Assembly: GCF_016545825.1 (NCBI RefSeq)
Contig: NC_052619.1
Coordinates: forward strand, 33,829,803 to 33,893,802
Direction: 5' to 3'
Source of the DNA: Eucalyptus grandis
Lineage: Eukaryota > Streptophyta > Magnoliopsida > Myrtales > Myrtaceae
Length of the DNA stretch: 64,000 nucleotides
The translations under genes were made by a program, and so were the position numbers. The notes below the pieces were generated by a model, which was not told the DNA's origin, did no database searches, and saw nothing but the letters and a program-made list of their open reading frames with translations. This document shows, in pieces, positions 52,201-64,000 of the stretch (position 1 is the stretch's first letter; every line of letters begins with the position of its first letter).

Positions 52201-53646
52201 ATTTTTGTAGGAATGGTAGTTTAGGGTGTTGTGCCATGGGATTTTACGGATCGTGATTTGAGCTTATGGTTTGTCTGAAACAAAATTTCAAAGTTTTCTG
52301 CGTGCAGTGAACAATACGCGTCCAACAGCTTTGGGACCGTCAAGTTGGGATTCTTCTAATATGTGTCAAGGGTTCTCTATTGACTATAAGTACGTTCGGA
52401 TCGGGGTTCGGAGGAAAAAGTTAAGGCACAATCAAGTTTTGCGCTTTAACTCTGTGTGCAAATGACTTGAACAATCACCTTAGTTATGTGATTTGTTAGC
52501 GCGTAGAAGTCCTTTTGGTAGAATTAAGGCATAATTTAGTTTTTTCATAGTTGAAATAGAGTTTTATTATATTTTAACATTATTCATCAGTTATTTGATA
52601 GGGTTGTGAGTTCAACGATATGAGTATCGTTTGTTGTTTGGTCATAGACAATGAAGTGAGTAATACTATATCTTCTTTGATTTTATAAAAATCATGTCTT
52701 GAAGTATATATATATGTATATGTATTGAATCGAGAATGGCATTTTTATTGCATAAAAGCCGGATCGAGCAATTGCTACTCTTTGGTTGATTGTGGATATT
52801 TGAAAAGCATATTATACAAAGTCAGTGGATAAATATATATGAAATTGCTTTGCGAATGATTTATGGAAATGTTTATGATGATTTGAGAAATGGATATGAA
52901 CTGGATGATGGGCTATGCTGCAAATGTTATTTGTTTGATTTAAGATATTGATTTCTAGATTGGATTTCTGGTATTGGAAAATGGTTATTTATACTCAATA
53001 TGACTATGAACCCAGTGAGGGGTTTTTGGGGTATGCATATCAGGTTTAGGATATCATTCTGAGCCCAACCATCAGTTTTGTAGGTGGAGACCTTGCCAAG
53101 GGGAGAATCTTGGTCGTTTTGTCACAAGGCATTGTGTTGTGACCATAATTAGTTATTGAGCAAAAGATTAATCGATGGATAGACCATCGACGTGTGGTTG
53201 ATATGAGATGAATCAATAGATAGATCATTGATATGTGTTTTTGATGGAGATTATTCAATGGATTTGACCATTGATACTTGACTTTTGATGGCAATTTAAA
53301 TGAGTTTTCCACATTAGTATAAAGCTTTGATGATAAGAAATAACTCTTATATGATTCGATATGTATTTTATAAATTGAGTTGGCATTATGAAGTTTGGTA
53401 TTACTTTGTATACATGCATAGTGATTATTTGATCTGCTTAGAAGATATGTACTACTCACTGAGCTTGTAGTTGCTCACTCATTTATTTCCAAACCTTTTC
53501 AAGTCCTTTGGTTAGCAGCTAGTAGGTCAAAGAGTGCTATCGATGGGGACATTTGGAAGTGGACTTTGGGTTTGGTTTAAGGCTGCGTCCTTCAGGTGGA
53601 AGGACGGCTGTGTTACCACCATCCTTGTAGGATTTGGGGTGTGACA
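52200..53646 (-). repeat. probable Ty3/gypsy LTR (3' LTR of the element at right)
   Basis: Read on the minus strand it begins TGTCACACCCCAAATCC, a typical start of plant gypsy LTRs, and is preceded by a purine tract, GGGTGAGAG. It includes a GAGCAACTACAAGCTCAGTG-like segment common in such LTRs. The far end is not fixed; 52200 is an estimate. Confidence 0.5.
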
Positions 53647-54059
53647 ACTCTCACCCATGTTTCATTCAAGAATAGATTTTCCTTACTAATGTTTCCTTCC
53701 TAGGTTGATTGTTCGAGATCGGGGAACACACCTAAAAGTGCAAGGGTAATGAGTTTCTAATCATTATGAAATGACTTTAAGTGTTCTTAGCCCATCGTAT
53801 ATGGCTTTTCTATCAAGTTTTGGGGCCTCATGTGACATGCAACCATTCACATAAAACAATATCTTGGTAATTTTTCCCAATTAAAAATGATATCAGGGCT
53901 TGCTTAGTTACTTAGAGATCGTTCCCTTTGTTCAAGCACTGCAACTTGTGTGGTTTGGAATGCTTGGGAAATCAGTAGTTTCAACTTGTGCATTAGAGTT
54001 GACAAGTCTCCTTCATCTGCCTATTCCTCGATAGCATCTTGCTCTCATAATCAGACTCA

Positions 54060-54940
54060 ATTTGATCGAGGTATGAGATAGCTTCTTAGAGCCTCATACC
54101 AATCTTCTTGATTTCTTGAAGGGCCATAACCTTTTGATTAGGGCAATTAGCTTGGAAGTGTCCACTGCCTTGGCACTTGAAGCTTTCTACTTCTGGTTTT
54201 AGATTTTTTTGGGAAGCCCTTTGACAAACTTCATAACCCTTTCTTTTCCTTTTTCTTCTGTCAAAGGCTTTTTGGTCTTACTAGAAGAAGCACCCTTAAA
54301 GAAGGATATCCTCTTTGATAAAGGTTTGGCCGAAAAAAGATTGACACACTTCAGTTGTTTCTACACTTTCATGCCATTTTGTAAACATCTTCAAATAACT
54401 AATATGGTTGAAGTTCATCCAAATTGACCATCTCTATGTTTATACCACTAAGGAATGTGCAATGGTCTAAATCTTGCATTTCAAGAACATCACACCTCAT
54501 AAAGAATTGCTCAAATCCCCTAGTATATTCTTCAATACTCATTCCATGTTGCTTGAGGGAATTTAGGTTAAGAAACAAGTCTTGTTTGTAGTTCTCTAGC
54601 AAGGACCTTTCCTTCATAAGTTTCTTAAGCTTTTCCAAGATTTAATTGTTCCTTTTCTTCCCTAGTTCTTTGATTCTTTAGGTTTTCTCACCAAAAGAAA
54701 GCATACTTCTTCAAACTTGAGGATAGCAACCTTGTATCTCTTTTTGTCCTTGTATGAGTGGAAGTCAAATACTCGTTGAGCAACATGTAGCCAATCCACA
54801 AAGCCATTTCGATTAAGGCTACCCTCAAATTCGATGCCTTTACTTTGATCACAGATCATTCTCCTCATGCCTTCTTTTTCTCCTCCTAACTCCGTAATAT
54901 GAATCGGTAGAGTTGCTTCTAGCATCATTTGATTCATCCC
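54060..54940 (-). pseudogene. Ty3/gypsy gag fragment
   Basis: Minus-strand pieces read FVDWLHVAQRVFDFHSY, then EKLKKLMKERSLLEN and GMSIEEYTRGFEQFFMRCDV, and a CCHC zinc knuckle CFKCQGSGHFQANC near 54180-54140. This is the usual gag order of chromovirus-type gypsy elements. Protease, reverse transcriptase and integrase are absent between this and the LTR at 53646, so a large internal deletion has occurred. A Mutator-like element lies just upstream. Confidence 0.7.
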
Positions 54941-55019
54941 TAGAGTTTAGATAAGGATTTGTATCGTCACGGCATGGTCAATTAACAAGAGGTCTCTCTA
55001 GATGCTTTTGTCTCATATG

Positions 55020-55725
55020 ATTCTCCTCGGGAAAATTGCCAAAAAAATCCTAAAATTATTGTAATTTTTCCAATTCAATCTTAAACTTTAATTCAATCCA
55101 TCGATCAAATTTGGCCTTGTCAACACTAACATGAACACCAATTGGCATCGGTGGATAATTTTTATTAATATTTTATTATTTGAATTTTTATATTTCCTTT
55201 TTTTTTCTTTTTCTTTTTTTCCTTCTCCCTCCTTATTTCTCTTGCTTCACGATCGGCTAGAGAGGAGGACCAATCGTCAGCCAGTGGTCAGCTTGCCTCA
55301 CCATGATTGGGCAAGGGCAAGCTCACCCAGCCACTAGTGAGGTGAGCTCCCACCAGATCTAGCAAGGGCTCGCCTCGCTAGTGGATAGCAAGGCCAACCT
55401 TGCCCATGTCCGGTGAGGCAAGCCCTCGCTAGTTGATTGGCGAGGGCGAGCTCGCCATTGGCATCAACCGACGCTCCCTCGGGCGATGGCTAGAGAAGGG
55501 GAAGAATGAGAGAAGAGAAAAGGAAAAAAAGACAAAAAATAAAGACAAAAATTCAAATAAAATATTATTAAAAAATTATCCGCCGACTAGTTAAATTTGA
55601 TTGGATTTGCTGAATTTGCACAATTACAGAAAAATTAGGACAGAAATTGATTAAAAAAAGATTTAGGACTGAATTAGAAATTATAATAGGTTTAAAATTT
55701 TTTGATAATTTTCTCTATTTTCCTC
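55020..55725. mobile_element. Mutator-like TIR element with GC-rich core
   Basis: The element 55029-55716 has a left TIR GGGAAAATTGCCAAAAAAAT and a complement of the right end GAGAAAATTATCAAAAAATT, continuing through CCAATTCAATCTTAAA. Candidate 9-bp duplications ATTCTCCTC (55020-55028) and ATTTTCCTC (55717-55725) match 8 of 9. The interior has a T/C tract (55196-55240), a core with CAAGGGC, GCGAGG and CTCGCC phrases (55250-55490) and a purine tract (55495-55550). Confidence 0.78.
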
Positions 55726-58042
55726 TGTGGCATGATTTCGCCTCCGGTTGTGTGTTTCCTCCAAAGTGAAGTCTCTCAGAACCTAATCAATCACTTAATT
55801 TTTTTGGACAAGAGCAACAAACAAGGAATGAAGGAATTCTCTCAAATTAGTTCAGCCTAATCAAACACTCTCATTTTTCTTTCCATTTTAGACCCAATCT
55901 TTAGGACTCCATTTCCTTTTCCTCCTTGCATATACACATTGTGCTCCCTTTGCACGGTTCCGGTTCGCTATTCCATGGCCAGTGACTATACAATATCTCT
56001 ATATTACAGCACGCACTTTTCACTCACTTCAAGGTTGCATTGTCGGCTGAACTGAACCTTTGAACGAGGAGAGACGCAGACAGGCAGAGAGGTGGAATGA
56101 TGGGGGCATGTGACTGGGCACGAGGAGGGGAATCGAAGCTGGGACTCCAGCGCAATGGAGTAATCATTAGCACGCACGCAGTGCCGCCCCACATGGCGTA
56201 GGGAGACATCGACCAGACAATAGTATATATATATATATAGATAATCACAGGCCAATCGAAGAAACATGAGCCAATCCAAACTCATGTCCGTGTCCATGTC
56301 AGAAATCTCGTTTTCCCACAACTTCTAACTTACTTTTTCTCCCTTAAAAAAAAAAAAAAAACTAAATGGTTTTGATTAAAAATTATTTGTCCACCCTCGG
56401 TCTGTGTTCGTGAATTGGAATGTGGAATTTGGTGGCCCACGGTATACCCAGGTCGGTAAAGGTGCATTTATCGATACCCGTCCGGTTAATTGAGTGATTA
56501 AGAAATCAATTTGTGTTTGAGCGTCAATTAGCGATCTTACAAAGTGCAAATTCTTTCGTGTTTGGACCATCAATTCGGGTTTTGACTCATCAATCAAGAT
56601 ACTAGCGTGTTCGTACTTAACTTTAGAATCTTTGAGACCTCTTGTCATCGTCATGTGCTTTGTCCATAAATTTGAGCTTTGCCTGGACTAGCAGTGGGCC
56701 GATGTCTGGTTAAATTTGGTGAAGCAGAGTGAAGCGAAGCTTGGCTCGTGGGCTCCCAAAAAAGACAAGGAGAAGCCCTGTTCCTCATAATCAATGAAGC
56801 ACCCGTAAGCTTTTAGGTCTCATATGACCATGGCCACAAGCGTAGCCATCTGCACGTTTAGGTCTATTTGCAAAGGAGCTTATATGGACCTGAATCTAGA
56901 ATTATCTGTAATCATAGTTGTTGATTCTTACGAAATTAATGTGATTTATGTGGTCAATAACTGCGATTGACCCGATCCATGAAGCCTCAAGTGCAGGCAA
57001 GCCTCACTCCCTAATGAGCCCTGCCTATTCCGACGATCTATTAACAACCTAGCCAATAGCTTGGATCGAGTCACTTGCCTTTGATCTCTTCGATCCTAAA
57101 TAATGCAACCGTCACCTTTTTAGACACCCCCTTCCCCAAAGTTAAGGTATAACCACTAATCGATATAATTAATCACAAGCTAATGTGACTAATTTAATTA
57201 AAATATTTAAGTACTGCCAGGAAATTAGCATGTCCACTTTGAACATAAGGATTTACAAACTGCCCGCATAATATAATTGCAACTGCGAAGCTTGTAACTG
57301 TATTGTGAAGTACTGTTCTATAGTTTTACTGTACCTGTTTAATAGTTATAGCACCTCAAAACTAGGTGAGACCGCATCTTATACATTGATGTATGCAAGA
57401 ATGCTGCAACTGTGAAGAGTTCGCCAAATACCATAGACAAACTACCGTGCCCCATTTTCGCAATTGTAATTGGTAACAAAAAGAAGTTATACCAGACAAG
57501 CTCTTTTTGTTCCTTTGGCAATAGCCAAAGAAGATAGTATGGATGTTCCAGTCCCAACCAATGATCTTCCATTGACGGACATGCTGCTACATTATTTGAG
57601 CCGATTAGCCTCAGCAAAAGTAATGGAATGGGCCTCCATTTCACTCCAAAGGGATTATAGATTCTCAACTTGATGCGCCTTCAAGTAAATCGGCCCAATT
57701 TAATACGTCCTAAGCTGGTCAAATGGGGCTGGACAGAGTGACAAGGCCTTGTGTAGGAACTAGAGTCTAGACAAATGAAATTTTCAAAGTTGAGAAGCAT
57801 GAGATCTCGAGTTCGACCTCGGCTCACCGTATCCCTTTCGAGTCATGCAGAAAGCTTAACACCAAGTAAATGACAGATCGGTTTGTTTACTAAGGCTGTA
57901 ATTTTCCGGGTAGGCTAAAAAGGGCTATAAACAAGAATTAGGATGACAGAATCTCGCATTTACATGAAAAAAGTGCAATATATCGCCGCATGAAATGCAT
58001 TGGTTTCCTCATACATCTATAGCCTCTTTGATTGTTTCCATG
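55726..58042. other. intergenic sequence downstream of the hydrolase gene
   Basis: Short minus-strand open frames at about 56004-56321 and 56376-56654 have no recognised family or splice model. A small AT microsatellite lies near 56224-56240. No gene is called. Confidence 0.45.
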
Positions 58043-61000
58043 CTATTGGTGGGCTAGATTGGGAAGTGTAGGTGGGTTTTTCCGGAAGACGTGCTTTCTG
58101 CAGCGTTCGAAGATGCTGTCATACATAAGGTCGAATTGAACTCCGGCTCTCTCCCGGTTTATAATGAAAAAGATGTGATCTGCTTCCACAATCTTGTAGT
58201 ACCTGCAGTTGCACAAACGGTGACAGAATCTGTAAGGTGAGAAGAGAAATGATCAAAGCAAGTGAATTCAGACGTATGGAAGGAAAAAAACAAATGATAA
58301 ATTCCTAAAGGTATCAAAGTTGGACTCTAAGTCTTGCAAACAGTCATTTGAGGAATCAGCATTCAAGATTTTAATCTACCGAATGCTGAGCAGGTTCAGA
58401 GAAAAGATGGAATCCACTGAATAATCTTTCAGTACAGAATAGATGTAGGAGCATATACAACCCAACAAAAGTTATATCCTTCGTTCGCAACACATTACAG
58501 ATTAACGTCTTCCTTTAGGATGATGAGGAAATGATGGTGTGAAGAACTACTAACCAGATTCCAGGCTGCAGAGGTTGGCATTCGGAATCACTCTGAACAA
58601 AACGACTTGGGTGTTCAACTGGGTAACGCGGGTGTGTCATAGATATGGTGTTTAATGCTCCATCGTTGTCCCGCCAATCCTCATCCCTGTGCATATACAT
58701 TTAGGAAGAAAATGAGTCATCCACCTTGGCCAATGCAGATTAAGATGAATCTTACGTGTATATTACAGTGGCCTAATGGTTGCTTCAAATCAGGACAAAG
58801 TTCTCCATTATTATATGCAGAAGCAGCAGAACAAAAAAGAAATACCAGATGGAACATGAAAGCTCTGAAATTCAAGATTCCTTTTTCCGACAGCATGAAA
58901 ATTCTCTTCATTGTGCGAAAGCAGTTTTTGTTTTGTTTTTTTTTTTTTTTTTGGGTCAAGTACTAAACCAAATTAGACAGGTGACTAACAGGTGCCTTGG
59001 CCTGAAGGTGGGTATGAATCGGAACACATGGTTGCTATTGCCTAGTCAATTTGATGTGTGTTGATTATAAGTTATTATTATTGCTAAACGGTTGTTTCAA
59101 ATCAGTACAGAGATCTCAAGGATCATATGCAGGAGCAGCCAAACAGGACAATAATTTAGGATCGGATGAGAAATCCAGGAAACTCATGATTTCTTTTTCC
59201 GACCATACGAGAGCTCTCTTCATTGTACTAAATAAAATTAGACAAGTGCAACGTTGTTTGTGTTAAATATGAGAGTTACGATGCTGAAAATGAGCATGCA
59301 ACTCTGACCTCGACACGAAAAGTACCTGTAACCTTTGTAAGGCGGGGAAACATCTGAAGGATGACACCATTGGCTCATCTGCAACACCCTTATAAAAAGC
59401 AAAGGGTGGATCCCAAGTATGCTCGATGGAACAGTAACTCCCATGATCTTCCGAGTACGTTTCGTAGCGTAGCTGAAGTAGTATGTGTCAGGAAAAGTAT
59501 GCAGATGACTGTTGAGTTGTATTGACCCTTGGATTGTGAGGTCAGGAGAATCCAATCCCCTGAAGCGAATGGGCCTGCATTCCCCATTAGGCAGTCAACC
59601 AGACCCCATACGCCCGTTTTCTTCCACGACATGTTGAAGTGATCGAATCCGAAATTGTAATAATGTTTAAGCCAAGGAATGTCAAACCAATCATATATTA
59701 TCACTCCAAGACGGCAAAGCTGAAGCAGACAAATTGGTTTCATGGAGCGCCCATCCTCTGGTCTGCAGTAGAACAGCACAATGACAATTTCATACGAAAA
59801 GTTTCAGAACTTGGTCAACCTAGATCCAGAGGCACTAAGCAGAAGTTAAAGGACCCATTATACAAACATAGACTACCGTTTGATTATCTGATTTTGTACT
59901 TAAACTTAATGACATTCTGCATAAGTGACATCACTGAGCAAATTAAGTCATAAAAAGTTAGGCACTCCTCACTTCACATAAACATCACAGTCACTCCTCA
60001 CTTCACATAGACATTACCATTCACTCCTCACTTCACATAAACATCACAGTCATGTCTCGCTTCACATAGAGTTCACCATTCACTCATCACTTCACATAAA
60101 CATCACAGTCACTCCTCACTTCACATAGACATCACCATTCACTGCTCACTTCACATAAACATCATCATCAGGATAATAAATTCCAAACTAACTTTTGGAT
60201 CACAACTGGAAAAGTTTACATTAGAAAGCAACATGATAACAAAACTGCTTCAGCTCAAACTTACTGCATGCCATCCAAGTAGGTCCTAGTGGTTCCATTG
60301 AAAGCTCCAGACAATGAAGTAATGCTCAAGACCCAGTTCTCAGATGTGTTCTCATATCCCTTAAATGCCTGAAATAATCACGTCAAATTCACTGCACGAC
60401 ACACCTACAAGCTATTAAATCATACTTTTCATTATGAAGATCACACGGTAAAATCAAAATTTTGGACCAACCTTATCAGCTAGCATCTGTTGCAAAACAC
60501 GAACAACCTGTGCTCCTGCTGAATGCCCGACAAAATGAATAGGATGATCTTCATCCCATTCAGGGTAATGCCCTGCATCATCCGATTCATGCACATTCCT
60601 CAAAAACATAACTAGACAACCTAACTATGCAAGCACTTCAACATGATCGCCAAAGAGAAAAGAGTTCAAAATAAAAGCGAACCTTGTTCATAAATCCGTC
60701 CGAACTGCGAGTGCCCGCAGGCTTTACTGTGTTCTTCGCCATAATCGACCTGCCCGCCTTTTAAATAATAGAAGAGTTCGCGGGCCCTGAAAAGCGCAAT
60801 TCCTTATTTAGTTTCTCCACTTAGCAAAGAAGCAATAGCTCAAATGTATACGAGCTCGAAAAATAGACTGATCGCCACACACACCTATCGTAAATGCTGG
60901 TGAGAGACCCCAAATCAGGCACCAGAACTCTCTCGTCTTTCTTCTCCGCCCCAGCGAAATAGGACAAGCCTCCCAATTTCTTCAAAACCACAAGCCAAAA

Positions 61001-61360
61001 AGCAAGAAAACCTGTCATAACTTCAAATTCACCGGAAACCAAAGAAGCAAAGGAAGCCATCAAAGCGAAAGCTACGCATACCCCTTTCCCAAATCCGAAA
61101 ATTCCGTGGACCAGGACGATTGGAGGAAGATCAACGACATTGGTCGATGCCGATGACGAAGACGATGAGGGTGAGCTGTCTTTAGGAATTTCTTGGGTGT
61201 TCACGTTATGCTTCAAGCTGAAGAAGAGGCAATCGTACAACGCCTGCGAGAGATCCCCGGCCACGGCCGAGCTGAATATGTAAAACCCGTAGAGCAAATG
61301 CACCACCGAGCTCACGCACAGCTCCGACAGCTGCAGCGCCAGCATCCACGGCCTCGCCAT
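58043..61360 (-). CDS. alpha/beta-hydrolase (lipase-like), with an apparent 1-base frameshift in exon 6
   Basis: Eight minus-strand exons: 61360-61082, 60979-60885, 60786-60683, 60572-60472, 60368-60265, 59762-59326, 58686-58555 and 58202-58043. They total about 470 codons. Marks: an N-terminal hydrophobic segment (LQLSELCVSSVVHLLYGFY), VLVHGIFGFG, the nucleophile elbow GHSAG (Ser177) and a late His in VEADHIFFI. The closest group in my memory is a plant family resembling bacterial triacylglycerol lipases; the substrate is not known. Seven exon joins are in phase. Exon 6 is one base short: near 59552-59562 the frame changes between SGDWIL and PDLTIQG, so translation as written would stop early. 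This may be a true loss, an allele or a sequence error. The ATG at 61360 is chosen because the frame has a stop upstream and no other Met fits. Confidence 0.85.
58766..59255. repeat. diverged tandem duplication inside intron 6 of the hydrolase gene
   Basis: About 58766-58980 and 59085-59250 share GGTTG-TTCAAATCAG-ACA, ATATGCAG-AGCAGC, TTCTTTTTCCGAC and TCTCTTCATTGT in the same order. Confidence 0.7.
59962..60165. repeat. minisatellite in intron 5 of the hydrolase gene
   Basis: About seven units of CACTCCTCACTTCACATA plus an alternating tail (AACATCACAGT or GACATCACCATT). The higher-order period is roughly 62 bp made of two half-units. Confidence 0.9.
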
Positions 61361-63014
61361 CTCCTTCCCCCCGCCCAAGAAACTCGGGGCCCCACTAACG
61401 AGCAAAGACCCGACGACCCAGAAGAGGAAAAAGCAAAAGGCAAAAGGAAAAAAGCAAAAGAGAAGTCGAGAAGCAAGAGCCCCTCTTCAAGAAAAGAAGG
61501 CTCTCCTGCGAAAAGGAGACCACAAGGCTCGAAGCTTTTCCGGAACTCTCTGCAATGGCGAGTGAAAACAAGAACCGAAACAGCTCTCTGAGACACCAGA
61601 AATTCCGGTTCCGCCTTTCGTTTCTTTACAGTTTTCGAAATTCTGGAAATGGGGGAAGGTCCTTTTCCACCACGAAATTCTCGTTTTCTCCCTGTACCTC
61701 GACGGCAGATTCAATTCATTCTTTTTCCCACTTCTCGGGTCTCTTTTCAAGATTCTTTATAGTCTCCCCGGTCTCAGAGGGTCGTACTGGGTTGGCGCCA
61801 CGTGTCCCGTTCGTATCCTCTGGTCCTCGGCGTGACTTCTTTTATGAACTTTTTTAGGTGGCGCTCGGAAACCACCGCGGTGGTGGTGGCTGTCCTTCGC
61901 CGTGGGATCGGATTCGATAGGGACCAGAACATCGGCGACGATGAAATCATACGAATCACACGTGAATGTTATTTACGGATTCCCCACGGATTTAAATTAT
62001 GGTAATAGCCATCGACGTGTCCAGATCAGAGAGGAAAATACCTCAATTTGAGCTCTCCGTTGTCAAATTCTCATGCCCACCGACATTAGAGATCTAAGAT
62101 GTCTAATCACGCGATGATTTGTTCCATTCGAGTTAAAAATTGTCATATTTGATGGTAAATTGGCCTAGAGAAGCCAATTTGAGCACCCGTACCGGCAAAG
62201 AATAGCAATTCAGTTATATGTATAGATTTTTGAAAATCAAACTCAACTTCAATCGAGATGCGTATCATCGAAACTAATCTACATATCAATATAATTAGAC
62301 AAAATTTATCCTTGAAAGATTACGCTCTATACAAAATAATCATTTTGGGGTCTTGGGTTGGATTTCTTTCTGCCAGATATGTTGGGATGGACGGATCTTT
62401 GGGTTGGCTTTTGGGGGAATTTTCTAGGGGGTTCTATCCATGAAGACTTTGAAGTTGCTTGTGATGTGTGGATTGACTCTGGAATGTTCCCTGAATTATT
62501 AAAGACTTCTCCCCCTACTTTGGCCTTCATCCATTTTGTGACGTGATAGGCATGTAATGTCCTAAGCATCTTAGAAATTCATGGTCGATTCCAACCTAAC
62601 ATGACCGTTTTAGGGTAAAAGATGCATATACAAGTCCTTCAAAGATTTATTATCATCTTCACTACATCGATCGAACATCGACGCACTATTTTGATGTTGT
62701 ATAAACATTAAAATTAAAAATGCGGCGGAAGGGTTTAGGTTAGCGAGGAAAATAATAAGCACAAAATAAAAATTAATCGAACTATTACTTTTAAAAAATC
62801 CAAACATGTGACCTTGTATCCTAAAAAATAATATAAAAATAATCAAATCACATCAAATTCCAACCTTGGAGATCATCTGACTCAGCTTTAGCCTTTATGT
62901 CTGATTAGCATGTTATATACGATATTGTATGGATATTTCGATATATTTTCTTGAAACAGAAGTTCAAGTTGCTAATACAAACAACATAATGACAAAGTGT
63001 GCTGAGATTATTAG

Positions 63015-63058
<44 letters not shown>

Positions 63059-64000
63059 CCTCTTGTTCGAATTGAAAAAAAAAAACAAGAAAGATTGCTT
63101 TTGGAGATTATATTGGACATTTCAAAGCACGCAATGGCATCAAAGAACACTTATTGACAAAACTCTTATTTTATTTTAAATTTTGTCTATTATGCCTCGT
63201 GCTCTTAGAAGGAATTAAGTGCAATAATTTTGCAAGTGTCCTTCTCAACCTTGCCGATTCGAATGTGGTACCCGAAAATCACATGGTCCCTAAGTAAAAC
63301 AACATCTATCGTTGGCACCCATTTGGAACTACACCTAGAGAAAGTTGCTCATGCACTAGTTGTGCTATCCCATGAACAAATTTGGGTAAGGCCAGCTCAT
63401 TTTGGAGTCAAGATACAATTGGAAATTACAAAAAAAAAGTAAAGTAGAGGGTAAGGCTAGCGGTAAACTATGCACTGTGCCCGTGCATGATTTACCTACC
63501 ATTGCGGCTTGGAATTAAATACGAAGGAATCTCTCTTTTCGGGAGGTGAAGGTGGGGACTTCACGTCCACATGCATTGTGCCCCCACATGAAAAATAAGA
63601 GAATATTAAATAATATATAAATGTGTGCCCTTCTAGATCATGTGATTGATCGGCGTGTTTAACCACCACAAGACTAATTAGCTGGCTTAATTTTAAGAGC
63701 TAATACAACCAAAATCCTCAATCTTATACCCACTTGTCACATTTATTCAAAACCAATTTTTGCGTCTCAAACAATTTCAAATCAATATATCCGTGTCCCA
63801 TTTATTCTAAACTAATTTTGATGTTACGAGAAATCTCAAACTGGAATGTCCGTGTCACATTAACTTGTCAGAAAAAATCTTAAATCACCAAAGTCTTAGA
63901 TCGAAAGATCTGCAAAAATATGATCATTCTGTATCATTTTATGACACGAAAATTGATTTGAAGTATATGTTCGAATTTTTAAATGGAAACAAATGCGGCA
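61361..64000. other. hydrolase promoter flank and intergenic sequence to the window end
   Basis: A pyrimidine-rich leader lies directly upstream of the hydrolase ATG on its strand. Beyond about 62000 there are AT-rich stretches, a TA microsatellite, and near 63690-63880 a fragment resembling the MITE at 35898. No further gene is supported. Confidence 0.45.
63016..63056. repeat. (TA)n microsatellite
   Basis: About 20 TA units. Confidence 0.95.

Noticed and set aside
51789..52237. Minus-strand frames with poly-Ser/Phe
   Set aside because: They are translations of the AAG-rich purine tract.
56004..56654. Minus-strand open frames of 92-105 codons
   Set aside because: No family or motif is recognised, and the surrounding sequence looks intergenic.
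59962..60165. Regularly spaced repeats that could suggest a CRISPR-like array
   Set aside because: The repeats are head-to-tail minisatellite units without unique spacers, inside an intron of a plant gene.
61555..61857. 100-codon plus-strand frame with a good ATG, divergent from the hydrolase gene
   Set aside because: It overlaps the hydrolase promoter and leader, has no recognised family and is Ser/Arg/Phe-rich. It is probably chance.

Overview
This window is plant nuclear DNA, from a eudicot and probably a woody rosid. The evidence is many short exons with GT-AG introns, AT-rich intergenic sequence, land-plant gene families and dense plant-type transposons. The style of the receptor-like protein remnant and of the repeats suggests Myrtaceae (Eucalyptus-like), but that is an impression, not a demonstrated placement.

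Four multi-exon genes could be rebuilt exon by exon with consistent splice phases. PHS1 (meiotic pairing and synapsis factor) is at 9678-13041 on +. A LYK3-type LysM receptor-like kinase is at 16285-20385 on +. A TAA1/TAR tryptophan aminotransferase (auxin synthesis) is at 27520-23048 on -. An alpha/beta-hydrolase (lipase-like) is at 61360-58043 on -, with one apparent 1-base frameshift in exon 6. They act in unrelated processes: meiosis, cell-surface glycan perception, auxin synthesis and lipid or ester hydrolysis. No operon-like logic applies.

Broken genes also occur. A receptor-like protein LRR pseudogene (692-4655) contains four copies of a 432-bp, six-LRR block. A possible LysM-RLK kinase remnant lies at about 44040-44900. 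A PPR-protein N-terminal fragment sits inside a DNA transposon at about 40642-40890.

The rest is mostly transposon sequence. There is a complete but dead Ty1/copia element (29168-34671, perfect 5-bp target duplication), a small non-autonomous LTR element (6549-8074), a truncated Ty3/gypsy element (about 52.2-54.94 kb), and many terminal-inverted-repeat (TIR) elements. Among the TIR elements, one set has GGGA-type ends and 9-10-bp target duplications (Mutator-like: 36472, 37469, 40079, 48268 and 55029). A second set has 3-bp TTA/TAA duplications (PIF/Harbinger-like: 38401 and 42948). Six elements from both sets share one unusual layout: TIR, pyrimidine tract, GC-rich CGAGG/CCTCG core, purine tract, TIR. 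This shared core across two superfamilies, one copy of which carries the PPR gene fragment, is the most interesting structure in the window.

All exon boundaries, alignments and target duplications were read by eye from the sequence. No database search or transcript evidence was available.
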